Shown here in pieces: positions 51,611 to 60,619 of a stretch of DNA of 64,000 bases. Numbering within the stretch: the stretch's first letter is position 1; every line of letters begins with the position of its first letter. A program made the translations under genes and the position numbers. This stretch comes from Mucilaginibacter rubeus (GTDB lineage: Bacteria > Bacteroidota > Bacteroidia > Sphingobacteriales > Sphingobacteriaceae). The stretch lies in NCBI RefSeq assembly GCF_014643835.1, contig NZ_BMKD01000007.1:62001-126000 (forward strand), written 5' to 3'. Below the pieces are notes generated by a model, which worked only from the letters and a program-made list of their open reading frames with translations, searched no databases and was not told where the DNA came from.

Positions 51611-52912
51611 ATGCAAACGTTAAAACAGTTAAAAAACGGAGAATTAAAAGGAGCAGTATCGCTTAAACTATCAGAAAATCTTTCCCACTTTCCTATTGAA
51701 ATTTTTGAACTGGCAGATACACTGGAATATCTTGATCTTTCATTCAATAAACTGAACGCATTACCGTCAGATTTTGGCCGCCTCCAAAAGCTGAAAACCT
51801 TTTTCTGTTCAGAAAACCAATTCACTGTTTTGCCGGAAGTATTGTCCGACTGCCCATTTTTGGACATCGCAGGGTTTAAATCGAACCGAATAGAAAAGGT
51901 GCCGCCAGCATCGCTTAATCCTAATCTTCGCTGGCTCATCCTTACCAACAACAGGATTACCGAGCTACCCGCTCATATAGGCAACTGCAGCAGGATGCAG
52001 AAACTAATGCTTGCGGGTAACAGACTAACAAAACTGCCGGCTACACTTGCAGGCTGTCGTAACCTGGAGCTGCTCAGGATTTCCGCCAATCAGCTAAGTG
52101 AATTTCCCGAATGGCTCTTATCTATGCCCAAACTATCATGGCTGGCGTTTTCGGGCAATCCTTTCAGCTATAAACCAACAGTACATTCACTTACAGCGAT
52201 TGATAGCGGCGAATTGGAAATCAACCAATTGCTTGGCGAAGGCGCATCCGGTGTTATCTCCAAAGCTACCTGGCGGCATGCCGGTGAAACCACTGAGGTT
52301 GCGGTTAAAATATTCAAAGGAGCAATTACCAGCGATGGCCTGCCCGAAGATGAGATGAACGCCTGTATTACCGCAGGCAACCATGAGGGATTGGTAGAAT
52401 TAATAGGCCAAATCGCCAATCATCCCGAAAATAAAAAAGGGCTGGTGATGAAGCTCATACCAGGGAGTTTTTACAATCTCGGCCTGCCTCCCAGCCTTGT
52501 TAGCTGCACGCGTGATGTTTTTAAGCCTGATCTGACTCTGACACCCGAACATGTATTAAAAATTGCAGGTACCATTGCATCCGTGGCGGAGCACCTGCAC
52601 TGCAAGGGGATTATGCACAGCGACTTGTATGCACACAATATTTTGATTGACGATGAAGCCAACACACTGTTCAGCGATTTTGGGGCCGCATGTTTTTATG
52701 ATACAGCCAATACAACAGTAGCCGACAAACTTGAACGGCTTGAAGTAAGGGCTTTTGGCTATTTATTAGACGACCTGGCAAGGCTATGCAATGATACAGA
52801 ACATCCTGATCTTAAAAAGTTATTAGTTTTGAAAGAAAGCTGCCTTAGCGAACAATTAATGAACAGACCCACATTTCAATATTTAAACGCAAAATTTTCC
52901 GGATTAAAATAA
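51611..52912 (+). CDS. Leucine-rich-repeat protein kinase
   Basis: A 433-residue fusion. Residues 15-190 are six to seven bacterial leucine-rich repeats (for example LEYLDLSFNKLNALP, LRWLILTNNRITELP, LELLRISANQLSEFP). Residues 203-433 are a eukaryote-like protein kinase: glycine loop LGEGASGVISKA (208-219), Lys233 in VAVKIF, catalytic HSDLYAHNIL (Asp338, Asn343) and DFG (356-358). All key residues are present, so it should be active. There is no signal or membrane segment, so it is cytoplasmic. Substrates are unknown. It stands alone on the plus strand. Confidence 0.92.
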   Translation: MQTLKQLKNGELKGAVSLKLSENLSHFPIEIFELADTLEYLDLSFNKLNALPSDFGRLQKLKTFFCSENQFTVLPEVLSDCPFLDIAGFKSNRIEKVPPASLNPNLRWLILTNNRITELPAHIGNCSRMQKLMLAGNRLTKLPATLAGCRNLELLRISANQLSEFPEWLLSMPKLSWLAFSGNPFSYKPTVHSLTAIDSGELEINQLLGEGASGVISKATWRHAGETTEVAVKIFKGAITSDGLPEDEMNACITAGNHEGLVELIGQIANHPENKKGLVMKLIPGSFYNLGLPPSLVSCTRDVFKPDLTLTPEHVLKIAGTIASVAEHLHCKGIMHSDLYAHNILIDDEANTLFSDFGAACFYDTANTTVADKLERLEVRAFGYLLDDLARLCNDTEHPDLKKLLVLKESCLSEQLMNRPTFQYLNAKFSGLK

Positions 52913-53093
52913 CCAGCCAAACCTGCCGTATTCATCCGAAACGCTACAGCGAATTTCATTTCCCTGACGACCTGTTTTATTTTGGAAAAACAAGCACACG
53001 CCCGCAATATTTTTATTTTTTTAGAAAAATTTAAACAAAAAACGATAGTTTTTAATAATCCGTCGATTCATTTAATCTATTCGTCGGTTTTTT
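52913..53093. other. AT-rich spacer after the LRR kinase
   Basis: No gene or convincing terminator was found here; the spacer is AT-rich and ends in the promoter of the small RNA at 53130. Confidence 0.4.
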
Positions 53094-53124
53094 TTTGATT
53101 TTAGCAATCCATGTATTAGATTTG
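53094..53124 (+). promoter_or_regulatory. Promoter of predicted small RNA
   Basis: TTTG at 53094-53097 and TAGATTTG at 53117-53124 with a 19-bp spacer match the Bacteroidota promoter closely. Confidence 0.7.
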
Positions 53125-53129
53125 TAGCT

Positions 53130-53210
53130 ATTTCAATACAAGGTTACCACCTTGATTTGTGATAAGGTTTAGGTTTAAAGCCTCCAAGCAGCGAGTGCAA
53201 GGAGGCTTTT
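53130..53210 (+). ncRNA. Predicted stand-alone small RNA
   Basis: Downstream of the promoter there is no open frame. Instead there is a hairpin CAAGGT-TACC-ACCTTG (53139-53154), then an unpaired stretch, then a 9-bp terminator stem AAAGCCTCC/GGAGGCTTT with a T-run ending near 53210. The predicted RNA is about 80 nt. It is unlike the array RNAs. The sequence from 53211 to 53419 shows nothing recognisable. Confidence 0.6.
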
Positions 53211-53419
53211 ATTGTTTAGTCTTATCCATAACGCATCAACTAAAGTTTTAGTATATGAAAAAGTCTAAGTTGAAAGTATTTAGTCGAAAGTATTTATTTG
53301 TAACTGCCACCCTTGAGATCAGTGATTTATGATTTAAAATACTGTGGTGGCTCCGGCTGAGCAATGTTGCAATACCTATCCGGGTTTGAACTTACGACTA
53401 ACAACTCAGGACTTAAGGC

Positions 53420-53614
53420 TTACTTATTTTCCTTCACCACATCAATAAGCCAGGTTACCAGGCCTATAAAGCCGGCAATAAATAACCCTGCTCCTGCACC
53501 GCGCGCGTAATCGTCCCATTTTTCGCCGGGGCCACTGGGAATGGCCATCCCTGCCGAAAACAGAATAATACCTATTAATAAAAGATAAACAGAGCGTTTT
53601 GCTTTATTTTTCAT
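53420..53614 (-). CDS. Small membrane protein (64 aa)
   Basis: A 64-residue protein with a basic N-terminus (MKNKAKRSVY), one hydrophobic segment (LLLIGIILFSAGMAI) and a second (GLFIAGFIGLVTWLIDVV), so two membrane spans. I do not recognise the family; the ends are typical of small inner-membrane proteins. It is divergent from ileS, with a 72-bp gap. Confidence 0.6.
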   Translation of the reverse strand: MKNKAKRSVYLLLIGIILFSAGMAIPSGPGEKWDDYARGAGAGLFIAGFIGLVTWLIDVVKENK

Positions 53615-53648
53615 CGGCGTAAATTAAAAAAATCATTTTTAATTTCTG

Positions 53649-53656
53649 TATTTTTG
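53649..53656 (+). promoter_or_regulatory. TAnnTTTG box before ileS operon
   Basis: TATTTTTG lies 30 bp before the ileS ATG. The -33 region is AT-rich without a clear TTG. Confidence 0.45.
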
Positions 53657-53686
53657 CAACCTCCTAAAAAAGAGGTGAAATTATAG

Positions 53687-56600
53687 ATGTACAAGGAATA
53701 TAAGCAGTTAAACTTATCGCAAACCGGCAAAGAGATACTGGACTTCTGGAAACAGAAAAATATTTTCGAGAAAAGCATTACCAGCCGTCCGGCAGGTAAC
53801 CCTTATACTTTTTATGAAGGGCCGCCGAGCGCTAACGGTATGCCCGGTATTCACCACGTAATGGCGCGCTCAATTAAAGATATTTTTTGTCGCTACAAAA
53901 CCCTTAAAGGCTACCAGGTAAAACGTAAAGGTGGCTGGGATACCCACGGTTTGCCTATTGAGCTTGCCGTTGAAAAAGCCCTGGGCATCACCAAAGATGA
54001 TATCGGCAAAAAAATTAGCGTTAAAGATTATAACGATGCCTGCCGCAAGGAAGTTATGCGTTATACCGATGTTTGGAACGACCTGACCGAAAAAATGGGC
54101 TACTGGGTTGACCTGAACGATCCGTACATCACTTACAAAAACGAATACATTGAAAGCCTTTGGTGGATCCTTAAACAGCTGCACAACAAAGATCTGCTGT
54201 ATAAAGGTTACACCGTACAGCCATACTCTCCAAAATCAGGTACCGGCCTAAGCTCACATGAGCTTAACCAGCCTGGCACCTACAAAATGGTGAAGGATAC
54301 CACCATCACCGCGCAGTTTAAAGTTAAACGCGACGGCGATTCGGAGTTTTTGTTCAACGGAATAGATACGGAAGTATTTATCCTTGCCTGGACAACTACC
54401 CCATGGACTTTACCATCAAACTGCGCCCTCGCAGTTGGCGAAGCCATTACCTACGTTAAGATCAGCACCTTTAACCCTTACACCTACCTACCGGTTTGTG
54501 TAGTTTTGGCTAAAGACCTGATTAAGAAATACTTTAAAGCTGAAGGTGAGAATGCTTCGTTCGCTGATTACAAAGGCGGGGACAAGATCATCCCATGGAA
54601 AATTGAGGCAGAAGTAAAAGGCAGTCAACTGGTGGGCATCCACTACGAGCAGTTGATGCCTTATGTAACCAACGAGGATCTGGAGAAAAATGCGTTCCGC
54701 GTTATTCCTGCCGACTTTGTTACCACGGAAGACGGTACCGGTATAGTACACACCGCATCTGTTTTTGGTGCGGATGACTTCAGGGCATGTAAGGAAAACA
54801 ATGTACCATCGGTAATGGTGAAAGACGAGACCGGCAAAGATGTTCCGTTGGTGAACAAACAAGGCCGTTTTGTGGATGAAGTTACCGATTACGCCGGCCG
54901 TTACGTTAAGGAAGAATATTATACCGACGCCGAGCGTGCCGAAGAAGGTTTTAAACCGACCGACGTACTCATCTCTATCAAATTAAAAACAGAGAACCGC
55001 GCGTTCGACGTTAAAAAATACGAGCACAGCTACCCGCACTCATGGCGCAGCGATGAGCCGATATTATACTATCCGCTCGATAGCTGGTTTATCCGTACCA
55101 CTGCTGTGAAGGATAAAATGGTGGAGCTTAACAAAACCATCAACTGGAAACCTGAATCAACAGGTACCGGTCGTTTTGGTAACTGGCTGGAAAACCTGGT
55201 TGACTGGAACCTATCGCGTTCACGCTACTGGGGCACCCCGCTGCCCATCTGGCGCGAAGAAAATGGAACGGAAGAGATCTGCATTGGTTCAATTGCCGAA
55301 TTAAATGAAGAGATTGCAAAATCGATCAAAGCAGGTTTCATGCCTGAGGGTTTTAAGTTGGAAGACATGCACCGCCCTTATGTTGATGATGTTGTTTTAG
55401 TATCATCAACCGGCAATAAAATGCTGCGCGAGCCTGACCTGATCGACGTTTGGTTTGACTCGGGCGCTATGCCTTACGCACAATGGCATTTCCCGTTTGA
55501 AGGTCAGGAAGAATTTAAGAATGCGTACCCGGCAGATTTCATTGCCGAGGGCGTTGACCAAACCCGCGGCTGGTTCTTCACCCTGCACGCTATAGCCGTA
55601 ATGTTGAGCGAAGCAAGTGACGAGGTGAAAGCTATCAATGAACAGGTTGGCAATAAAGGTATCGCGTTCAAAAACGTAGTATCAAACGGCCTGGTGCTTG
55701 ATAAAAACGGCAATAAAATGTCTAAACGATTAGGCAATGCCGTTGATCCGTTCGAGACCATCGAAAAATATGGAGCTGATGCCGCCCGCTGGTACATGAT
55801 CAGCAATGCATCGCCATGGGATAACCTTAAATTTAACGAAGAGGGTATAGATGAAGTTAGGCGTAAGTTTTTTGGTACACTGTATAACACCTATTCATTC
55901 TTCACCCTGTACGCTAACATTGATAAGTTCACTTACAGCGAAGCCGAAATTGAAATCAGCAAACGCCCTGAAATTGACCGCTGGATCATATCACTGTTAA
56001 ACACCCTGAGCAAAGAGGTTGACGGTTACTATGCCGATTTTGAGCCAACCAAGGCGGCCCGTGCTATCCAGGAATTTGTTGATGTGCATTTCAGCAACTG
56101 GTTTATCCGTTTAAGCCGCCGCCGCTTCTGGAAATCTGATAATACAGAAGATAAACTTTCCGCTTACCAAACATTATATACCTGTCTCATCGCTATCAGC
56201 AAACTAATGTCCCCAATTGCACCATTCTTTGCCGATAGATTATATTGCGATCTGAATGCTGTTACGGGTAAAGAGGAGTTTGAATCGGTACACCTGGCTT
56301 ACTTTCCTGAGTATGACAGCGCTTTGGTTGATGCCGAGCTTGAAGAGCGCATGCAGCTGGCACAGGATGTTTCGTCATTAACCTTGTCACTTCGTAAAAA
56401 GGTGAATATCAATGTGCGCCAGCCATTGAGCAAAATTTTATTGCCAATACTGGATAAAAGCTTTAAATTACACGTTGAGCAGGTAAAAGACCTCATTTTG
56501 TCTGAAACTAACATCAAGGATATCGAGTATATTACCGATACCGCAGGGTTCATCAAAAAGAAAATAAAGCCAAACTTTAAGGCCTTAGGCCAAAAAGTAG

Positions 56601-57070
56601 GTAAGGATATGAAAGTTGTAGCCGAAGCCATCACAAATTTCAGCCAGGAAGATATTGCCGCTTTAGAAACTAACGGTAACATCCCGGTTCTTGATGGCAA
56701 ATACGAAGTATTAGCTACCGACGTTGAGATCATAGCCGAAGATGTTCCCGGATGGCAGGTGGCAAATTTGGGAAAACTAACCGTGGCTTTAGATGTTACC
56801 ATAACCAACGAATTAAAACAGGAGGGTATCTCGCGCGAGTTTATCAACCGTGTGCAGAATATACGTAAGACCAAAGGATTTGAAGTAACTGACAGGATAA
56901 ACGTGCAGGTAAGTAGCACCCCGGCGATCAGAGAGGCCGTGGAAAACAATCTATCCTACATTTGCGCCGAAATTTTGGCCGACAGCATTACGTTTGTGGA
57001 TAACCTTACCGGGGGCGAACCTGTTACAATTGACGAACAAGAAATATTGATTGCTATTAGTAAAGTATAA
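53687..57070 (+). CDS. ileS: Isoleucyl-tRNA synthetase (IleS, eukaryote-like type)
   Basis: Class I synthetase of 1127 residues, longer than the E. coli type. The HIGH-box region reads GPPSANGMPGIHHVMAR with GIHH at 54-57, and KMSKR is at 677-681. The editing domain lies at about 200-420 and the anticodon-binding domain from about 800. The GIHHVMAR and long C-terminal domain match the type found in eukaryotes and some bacteria, which is often less sensitive to mupirocin. It is the first gene of the ileS-dksA-like-lspA operon, with a 1-bp overlap to the next gene. Confidence 0.97.
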   Translation: MYKEYKQLNLSQTGKEILDFWKQKNIFEKSITSRPAGNPYTFYEGPPSANGMPGIHHVMARSIKDIFCRYKTLKGYQVKRKGGWDTHGLPIELAVEKALGITKDDIGKKISVKDYNDACRKEVMRYTDVWNDLTEKMGYWVDLNDPYITYKNEYIESLWWILKQLHNKDLLYKGYTVQPYSPKSGTGLSSHELNQPGTYKMVKDTTITAQFKVKRDGDSEFLFNGIDTEVFILAWTTTPWTLPSNCALAVGEAITYVKISTFNPYTYLPVCVVLAKDLIKKYFKAEGENASFADYKGGDKIIPWKIEAEVKGSQLVGIHYEQLMPYVTNEDLEKNAFRVIPADFVTTEDGTGIVHTASVFGADDFRACKENNVPSVMVKDETGKDVPLVNKQGRFVDEVTDYAGRYVKEEYYTDAERAEEGFKPTDVLISIKLKTENRAFDVKKYEHSYPHSWRSDEPILYYPLDSWFIRTTAVKDKMVELNKTINWKPESTGTGRFGNWLENLVDWNLSRSRYWGTPLPIWREENGTEEICIGSIAELNEEIAKSIKAGFMPEGFKLEDMHRPYVDDVVLVSSTGNKMLREPDLIDVWFDSGAMPYAQWHFPFEGQEEFKNAYPADFIAEGVDQTRGWFFTLHAIAVMLSEASDEVKAINEQVGNKGIAFKNVVSNGLVLDKNGNKMSKRLGNAVDPFETIEKYGADAARWYMISNASPWDNLKFNEEGIDEVRRKFFGTLYNTYSFFTLYANIDKFTYSEAEIEISKRPEIDRWIISLLNTLSKEVDGYYADFEPTKAARAIQEFVDVHFSNWFIRLSRRRFWKSDNTEDKLSAYQTLYTCLIAISKLMSPIAPFFADRLYCDLNAVTGKEEFESVHLAYFPEYDSALVDAELEERMQLAQDVSSLTLSLRKKVNINVRQPLSKILLPILDKSFKLHVEQVKDLILSETNIKDIEYITDTAGFIKKKIKPNFKALGQKVGKDMKVVAEAITNFSQEDIAALETNGNIPVLDGKYEVLATDVEIIAEDVPGWQVANLGKLTVALDVTITNELKQEGISREFINRVQNIRKTKGFEVTDRINVQVSSTPAIREAVENNLSYICAEILADSITFVDNLTGGEPVTIDEQEILIAISKV

Positions 57071-57453
57071 TGAAACAAGAACAAGAAAAAACCAGATATT
57101 CTGAAGCTGACCTGCAGGAATTTAAAGGGATTATCCTGGATAAAATGCGCATAGCCCGCGAAGAATTAAATTCATTGGCTACGTCATTGAGTTCGCCTAA
57201 TGCCAACGGCACCGATGATACCGCCGGTACTTACAAAACATTAGAAGATGGCTCGGCCACGCTTGAAAAAGAGCAGATAAACCAGTTGGCTGCACGTCAG
57301 AAAAAATTTATTGAGCAGCTTGAAGCCGCGCTTGTACGTATTGAAAATAAAACTTACGGTGTTTGCCGCGAAACAGGCAAGCTGATCCCGAAAGAGCGTT
57401 TACGTGCTGTTCCGCACACAACCCTCTCTATGGAAGCTAAATTAAAGCAATAA
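57070..57453 (+). CDS. TraR/DksA-family protein with degenerate zinc site
   Basis: A 127-residue DksA-like protein: a coiled-coil N-terminal half (15-95) and a C-terminal zinc-finger-like region YGVCRETGKLIPKERLRAVP. Only one cysteine (Cys99) remains of the four that bind zinc in E. coli DksA; the others are Thr or Ser. Bacteroidota relatives share this loss, and cysteine-poor DksA paralogues in other groups work without zinc. It probably binds RNA polymerase in the secondary channel during the stringent response. It overlaps ileS by 1 bp and abuts lspA. Confidence 0.88.
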   Translation: MKQEQEKTRYSEADLQEFKGIILDKMRIAREELNSLATSLSSPNANGTDDTAGTYKTLEDGSATLEKEQINQLAARQKKFIEQLEAALVRIENKTYGVCRETGKLIPKERLRAVPHTTLSMEAKLKQ

Positions 57454-58059
57454 ATGAAGGCTGCTTATACCAAACCTTTTTTAACTGCTGCCTTTATTAT
57501 CCTTGCCGACCAGATCATCAAGACCTGGGTCCGCGCGCACATGCAACTCCAGGACGAAATTCGTTTCCTGGGAAGCAGGGGGATGCTGCACTATACCGAA
57601 AACAACGGTATGGCATTTGGTATGGAGTGGGGCGGCGATGCAGGCAAACTGGCTTTAACGCTGTTCCGCATAGTTGCGGTTTGCGGTATAATTTACACCC
57701 TTATTTATTTAATTAAACACAAATACCACCGCGGGCTCATCATGAACGTAGCGCTCATTTTAGCCGGTGCCATGGGCAATATTATCGATTCAACCTTTTA
57801 TGGTATAATGTATAAATATGCCCCTTTATTTCATGGCCGTGTGGTTGATATGTTTTACTTTCCGCTATTGCGTGGCACCTATCCGTCTTGGTTCCCGTTT
57901 TGGGCAGGCGAGTCGTTCGAGTTTTTCAGGCCGGTTTTTAACCTGGCCGATGCCTCTATCTGTGTAGGCGTAATTATGATTCTCCTGTACCAGAAGCGCT
58001 ATTTTAAACACGAAAAACCAGAAGTAGCCAGCCCCAACAGCGAAATGGTTGAAGAATAA
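57454..58059 (+). CDS. lspA: Lipoprotein signal peptidase (LspA)
   Basis: This inner-membrane aspartic protease removes signal peptides from diacylglyceryl lipoproteins. It has four membrane helices. Catalytic residues are Asp132 in RVVDMF and Asp166 in NLADASI; conserved NNGMAFGM and GNIIDS are also present. At 201 residues it is longer than the E. coli enzyme, because the loop between the two aspartates is extended, as is usual in Bacteroidota. Its start directly follows the preceding stop codon, so the three genes are translationally linked. Confidence 0.97.
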   Translation: MKAAYTKPFLTAAFIILADQIIKTWVRAHMQLQDEIRFLGSRGMLHYTENNGMAFGMEWGGDAGKLALTLFRIVAVCGIIYTLIYLIKHKYHRGLIMNVALILAGAMGNIIDSTFYGIMYKYAPLFHGRVVDMFYFPLLRGTYPSWFPFWAGESFEFFRPVFNLADASICVGVIMILLYQKRYFKHEKPEVASPNSEMVEE

Positions 58060-58082
58060 AATTATTAAATACTTAATATATT

Positions 58083-58106
58083 AAAGCCGCGATAAGCGGC
58101 TTTTTT
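58083..58106 (+). terminator. Terminator of the ileS-lspA operon
   Basis: AAAGCCGC-GATAA-GCGGCTTT, an 8-bp stem with a 5-nt loop followed by six T residues, lies 24 bp after the lspA stop. Confidence 0.88.
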
Positions 58107-58124
58107 GCTTTAACCCAATAATCA

Positions 58125-58230
58125 GAAGTCATGCTGGACTTGTTTCAGCACCCCACTCGCTAAGCACCAGCATGCTTAACGTCGACTAATTACATGGGGT
58201 CCCGAAACAAGTTCGGGATGACGGTAGGTG
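58125..58230. repeat. Dispersed palindromic repeat (second copy of 29-bp block)
   Basis: The block ACTTGTTTCAGCACCCCACT and its next 9 bases (58138-58166) match 10635-10663 exactly. The 3' part GTCCCGAAACAAGTTCGGGATGAC is an inverted repeat (read as GTCCCGAA, CAAG, TTCGGGAT) and parallels the ATGCCGAA/TTCGGCAT palindrome of the other copy. It fills the gap between lspA and the convergent phytase-like gene. Confidence 0.75.
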
Positions 58231-58238
58231 TTCGTTCC

Positions 58239-59270
58239 TCAAAAATCCACGTAAACCAACCTGCAAACCTGCTTACTACTCCTGTTGGCATCGGTAACAA
58301 TCAATGCCCCCTTCTTAAACAGGGCTATACCTTCCCAGTTATTTTTGACACCATCAAATGAACGTACATATTTCCACTGCTTACTTTTACGGGTGTCCAA
58401 CATCACAATCGCTGCGTAAGGGTTATTATGCAAGTAGTTAGGATCAGTACTCAGTTTATTCCCAAGTTCAGGAATCAGTTTACCCATAGCTGCCTCGGGC
58501 TTCTTAACCCAACTGTTATTTAAATAGGCATCATAATCACCATTCCAAAAATAGTTGACACCATAGATCTTCCCATCACCGGCTGCTGCTATGTCCGTGA
58601 TCCTGAAATACAGGAATGGTGTTGTAATTTGCTGAGGCATCTTACTAAACGAAGTATCTATCAAGTAGCCGCAGCCACCTTTAGACATTGCATTAAACTC
58701 ATAATAAGCCAGCAATTTGTTTTCTTTAGGGAGATAGGTAACACTTTCAAACCCGGCATTGCTGATGGATGGATATCTTCGCAGGGAAATAAAATGCTCC
58801 GGGTCAATTATCACTGCTCCTTTAAAGGTATCTAATTTGCCCTTCAGCACAAAACAGTATGGGTATTTATCGTCCGTTTCGATAGAAAGGAAAACCGTAT
58901 TATTAGCGATGCTGATAGCTTCAAAGCCTTCATAGTTTGCTTTTACAGAATCGGGGAGCAAGTTCAAATTTTTTACGCTGATGGTTTTAAAGGCTGATAA
59001 TGCTGTATCCTGTCCGTCAATAACCCTGTTAATACTATCTGCAAGGATACTATACAGGTTAAATGTGCCATCCAATTTTGTTTCTTTATGATCGCCGTAT
59101 TGCGGTTCGAGGTAAAGGCGACCGCCATAAATGGTCATACCCGAAAATTCTTCGTTTACACCGTTGATGGCTTTTGGCAGAGGGATATTTTTATACCTAT
59201 TTTGCGCCCTCGCAGCCATTGCCGAAAGGACGGTTATAACCAGCATAAATAACAATCTTCTCTTTTTCAT
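58239..59270 (-). CDS. Secreted phytase-like/beta-propeller protein
   Basis: A 343-residue protein with a signal peptide (LLFMLVITVLSAMAARAQ, cleavage near 23). The sequence has repeated EGFEAISI, GFESVTYL and NWEGIALFKKGALIVTDAN segments like those of the esterase-like phytase family (PF13449), which is a beta-propeller. The function is not known in most members. It is a single gene, convergent with lspA. The call rests on motif resemblance, without a search. Confidence 0.7.
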   Translation of the reverse strand: MKKRRLLFMLVITVLSAMAARAQNRYKNIPLPKAINGVNEEFSGMTIYGGRLYLEPQYGDHKETKLDGTFNLYSILADSINRVIDGQDTALSAFKTISVKNLNLLPDSVKANYEGFEAISIANNTVFLSIETDDKYPYCFVLKGKLDTFKGAVIIDPEHFISLRRYPSISNAGFESVTYLPKENKLLAYYEFNAMSKGGCGYLIDTSFSKMPQQITTPFLYFRITDIAAAGDGKIYGVNYFWNGDYDAYLNNSWVKKPEAAMGKLIPELGNKLSTDPNYLHNNPYAAIVMLDTRKSKQWKYVRSFDGVKNNWEGIALFKKGALIVTDANRSSKQVCRLVYVDF

Positions 59271-59347
59271 GTCGCCCGGATTATGTTGATTAAAAATAGA
59301 TAATAAAGTCCGGAAAACTTTAACCTATGCCAATCAATAAAACCCAC

Positions 59348-59541
59348 TTTAACACGTTATATATCACCACAAGCAACTAAATAGTGTATATTGGGACTTA
59401 ACACGGCCGGATTTAACAATTATTACCAAACATTGTGAGTGTTAAACAGATATATCCGCCGCGATATATAACGATTTAACACTTTTTAACATTTAAGCAT
59501 GGATTTTAGTTGGCGAAAAATTGAGCGGGTGTTTAAGTTTG
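59348..59541 (+). promoter_or_regulatory. MoxR/Bat operon promoter with TTTAACA cluster
   Basis: TTTAACAC occurs at 59348 and 59475, near-copies at 59397 (CTTAACAC), 59412 (TTTAACAA) and 59485 (TTTAACAT), and the reverse complement GTGTTAAA at 59439. The promoter itself is TTG at 59510-59512, a 21-bp spacer and TAAGTTTG at 59534-59541, 22 bp before the ATG. The cluster is candidate operator DNA, though it is AT-rich. Confidence 0.55.
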
Positions 59542-59563
59542 CCTACCGAAACAAAAAAAATTA

Positions 59564-60619
59564 ATGGAAGAACAAAATAGTTACACAGGAAATGTTTCAT
59601 CAGCAGCTCCGGCAGCTCCAACATCGTATTCAACCGATATCAGGGCACTGAATGAAATGATACAAAGGGAAAGCGCGTTTATCGACCTGCTGCTTATGGA
59701 GATGGATAAAGTGATCGTTGGTCAGCGTTATATGGTTGAGCGTTTGCTGATCGGTTTACTGGCTAATGGGCACATTCTATTGGAAGGTGTACCGGGACTG
59801 GCAAAAACCCTGGCCATCAATACCCTGTCAAGAGCTATTCAGGCTGATTTTAGCCGGATCCAGTTTACTCCGGATTTGCTCCCTGCCGACGTATTGGGTA
59901 CCATGATCTACAACCAAAAGAAAGAAGAGTTCATTGTGCGCAAAGGACCAATCTTCTCCAACTTTGTTTTGGCCGATGAGATTAACCGTGCGCCTGCCAA
60001 AGTGCAAAGCGCGCTGCTTGAGGCCATGCAGGAACGCCAGGTAACTATCGGCGATACCACCTATAAACTGCCCGATCCGTTCCTGGTACTGGCAACCCAA
60101 AACCCTATTGAGCAGGAAGGCACTTATCCCCTGCCCGAGGCACAGGTTGACCGTTTTATGCTAAAAGTAGTGATCAAATATCCTAACAAAGAGGATGAGA
60201 AAAAGATCATGCGCGCCAATATCTCGCCTTCGGGCATGAATAAGCCAAACGCCATCATCAAGCCAGATGAAATCATCAAGGCTCGCAAAATTGTGCGCGA
60301 GGTTTATATGGACGAAAAAATAGAGCAATACATCATCGATATTGTTTTCGCTACCCGTTTCCCCGATCAGTTTAAGCTTGCCAAATACAAAACACTGATC
60401 ACCTTTGGCGCATCGCCAAGGGCAAGTATCAGTTTGGCGCTGGCAGCAAAAGCATATGCCTTTATTAAACGTCGCGGTTATGTGATCCCCGAGGATGTAC
60501 GCGCAGTTTGTCATGATGTGTTAAGGCACCGTGTTGGCTTAAGCTACGAGGCAGAGGCCGAAAACATCACCAGTGAGGATATCATTACCGGCATCCTGAA
60601 CGTGGTTGAGGTACCGTAA
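59564..60619 (+). CDS. MoxR-family AAA+ ATPase
   Basis: A 351-residue MoxR ATPase: Walker A GVPGLAKT (75-82), Walker B VLADEINRAP with Asp138-Glu139, sensor region ATQNPIEQEGTYPLPEAQ and sensor 2 GASPRAS. These ATPases act as chaperones with von Willebrand factor A proteins. It heads the operon with DUF58, BatD-like, BatA and BatB genes. The first 25 residues are Ala/Ser/Pro-rich. It is cytoplasmic. Confidence 0.96.
   Translation: MEEQNSYTGNVSSAAPAAPTSYSTDIRALNEMIQRESAFIDLLLMEMDKVIVGQRYMVERLLIGLLANGHILLEGVPGLAKTLAINTLSRAIQADFSRIQFTPDLLPADVLGTMIYNQKKEEFIVRKGPIFSNFVLADEINRAPAKVQSALLEAMQERQVTIGDTTYKLPDPFLVLATQNPIEQEGTYPLPEAQVDRFMLKVVIKYPNKEDEKKIMRANISPSGMNKPNAIIKPDEIIKARKIVREVYMDEKIEQYIIDIVFATRFPDQFKLAKYKTLITFGASPRASISLALAAKAYAFIKRRGYVIPEDVRAVCHDVLRHRVGLSYEAEAENITSEDIITGILNVVEVP

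Noticed and set aside
56299-56949. 216-codon minus-strand frame within ileS
   Set aside because: It lies inside the C-terminal domain of ileS and has no start or family.
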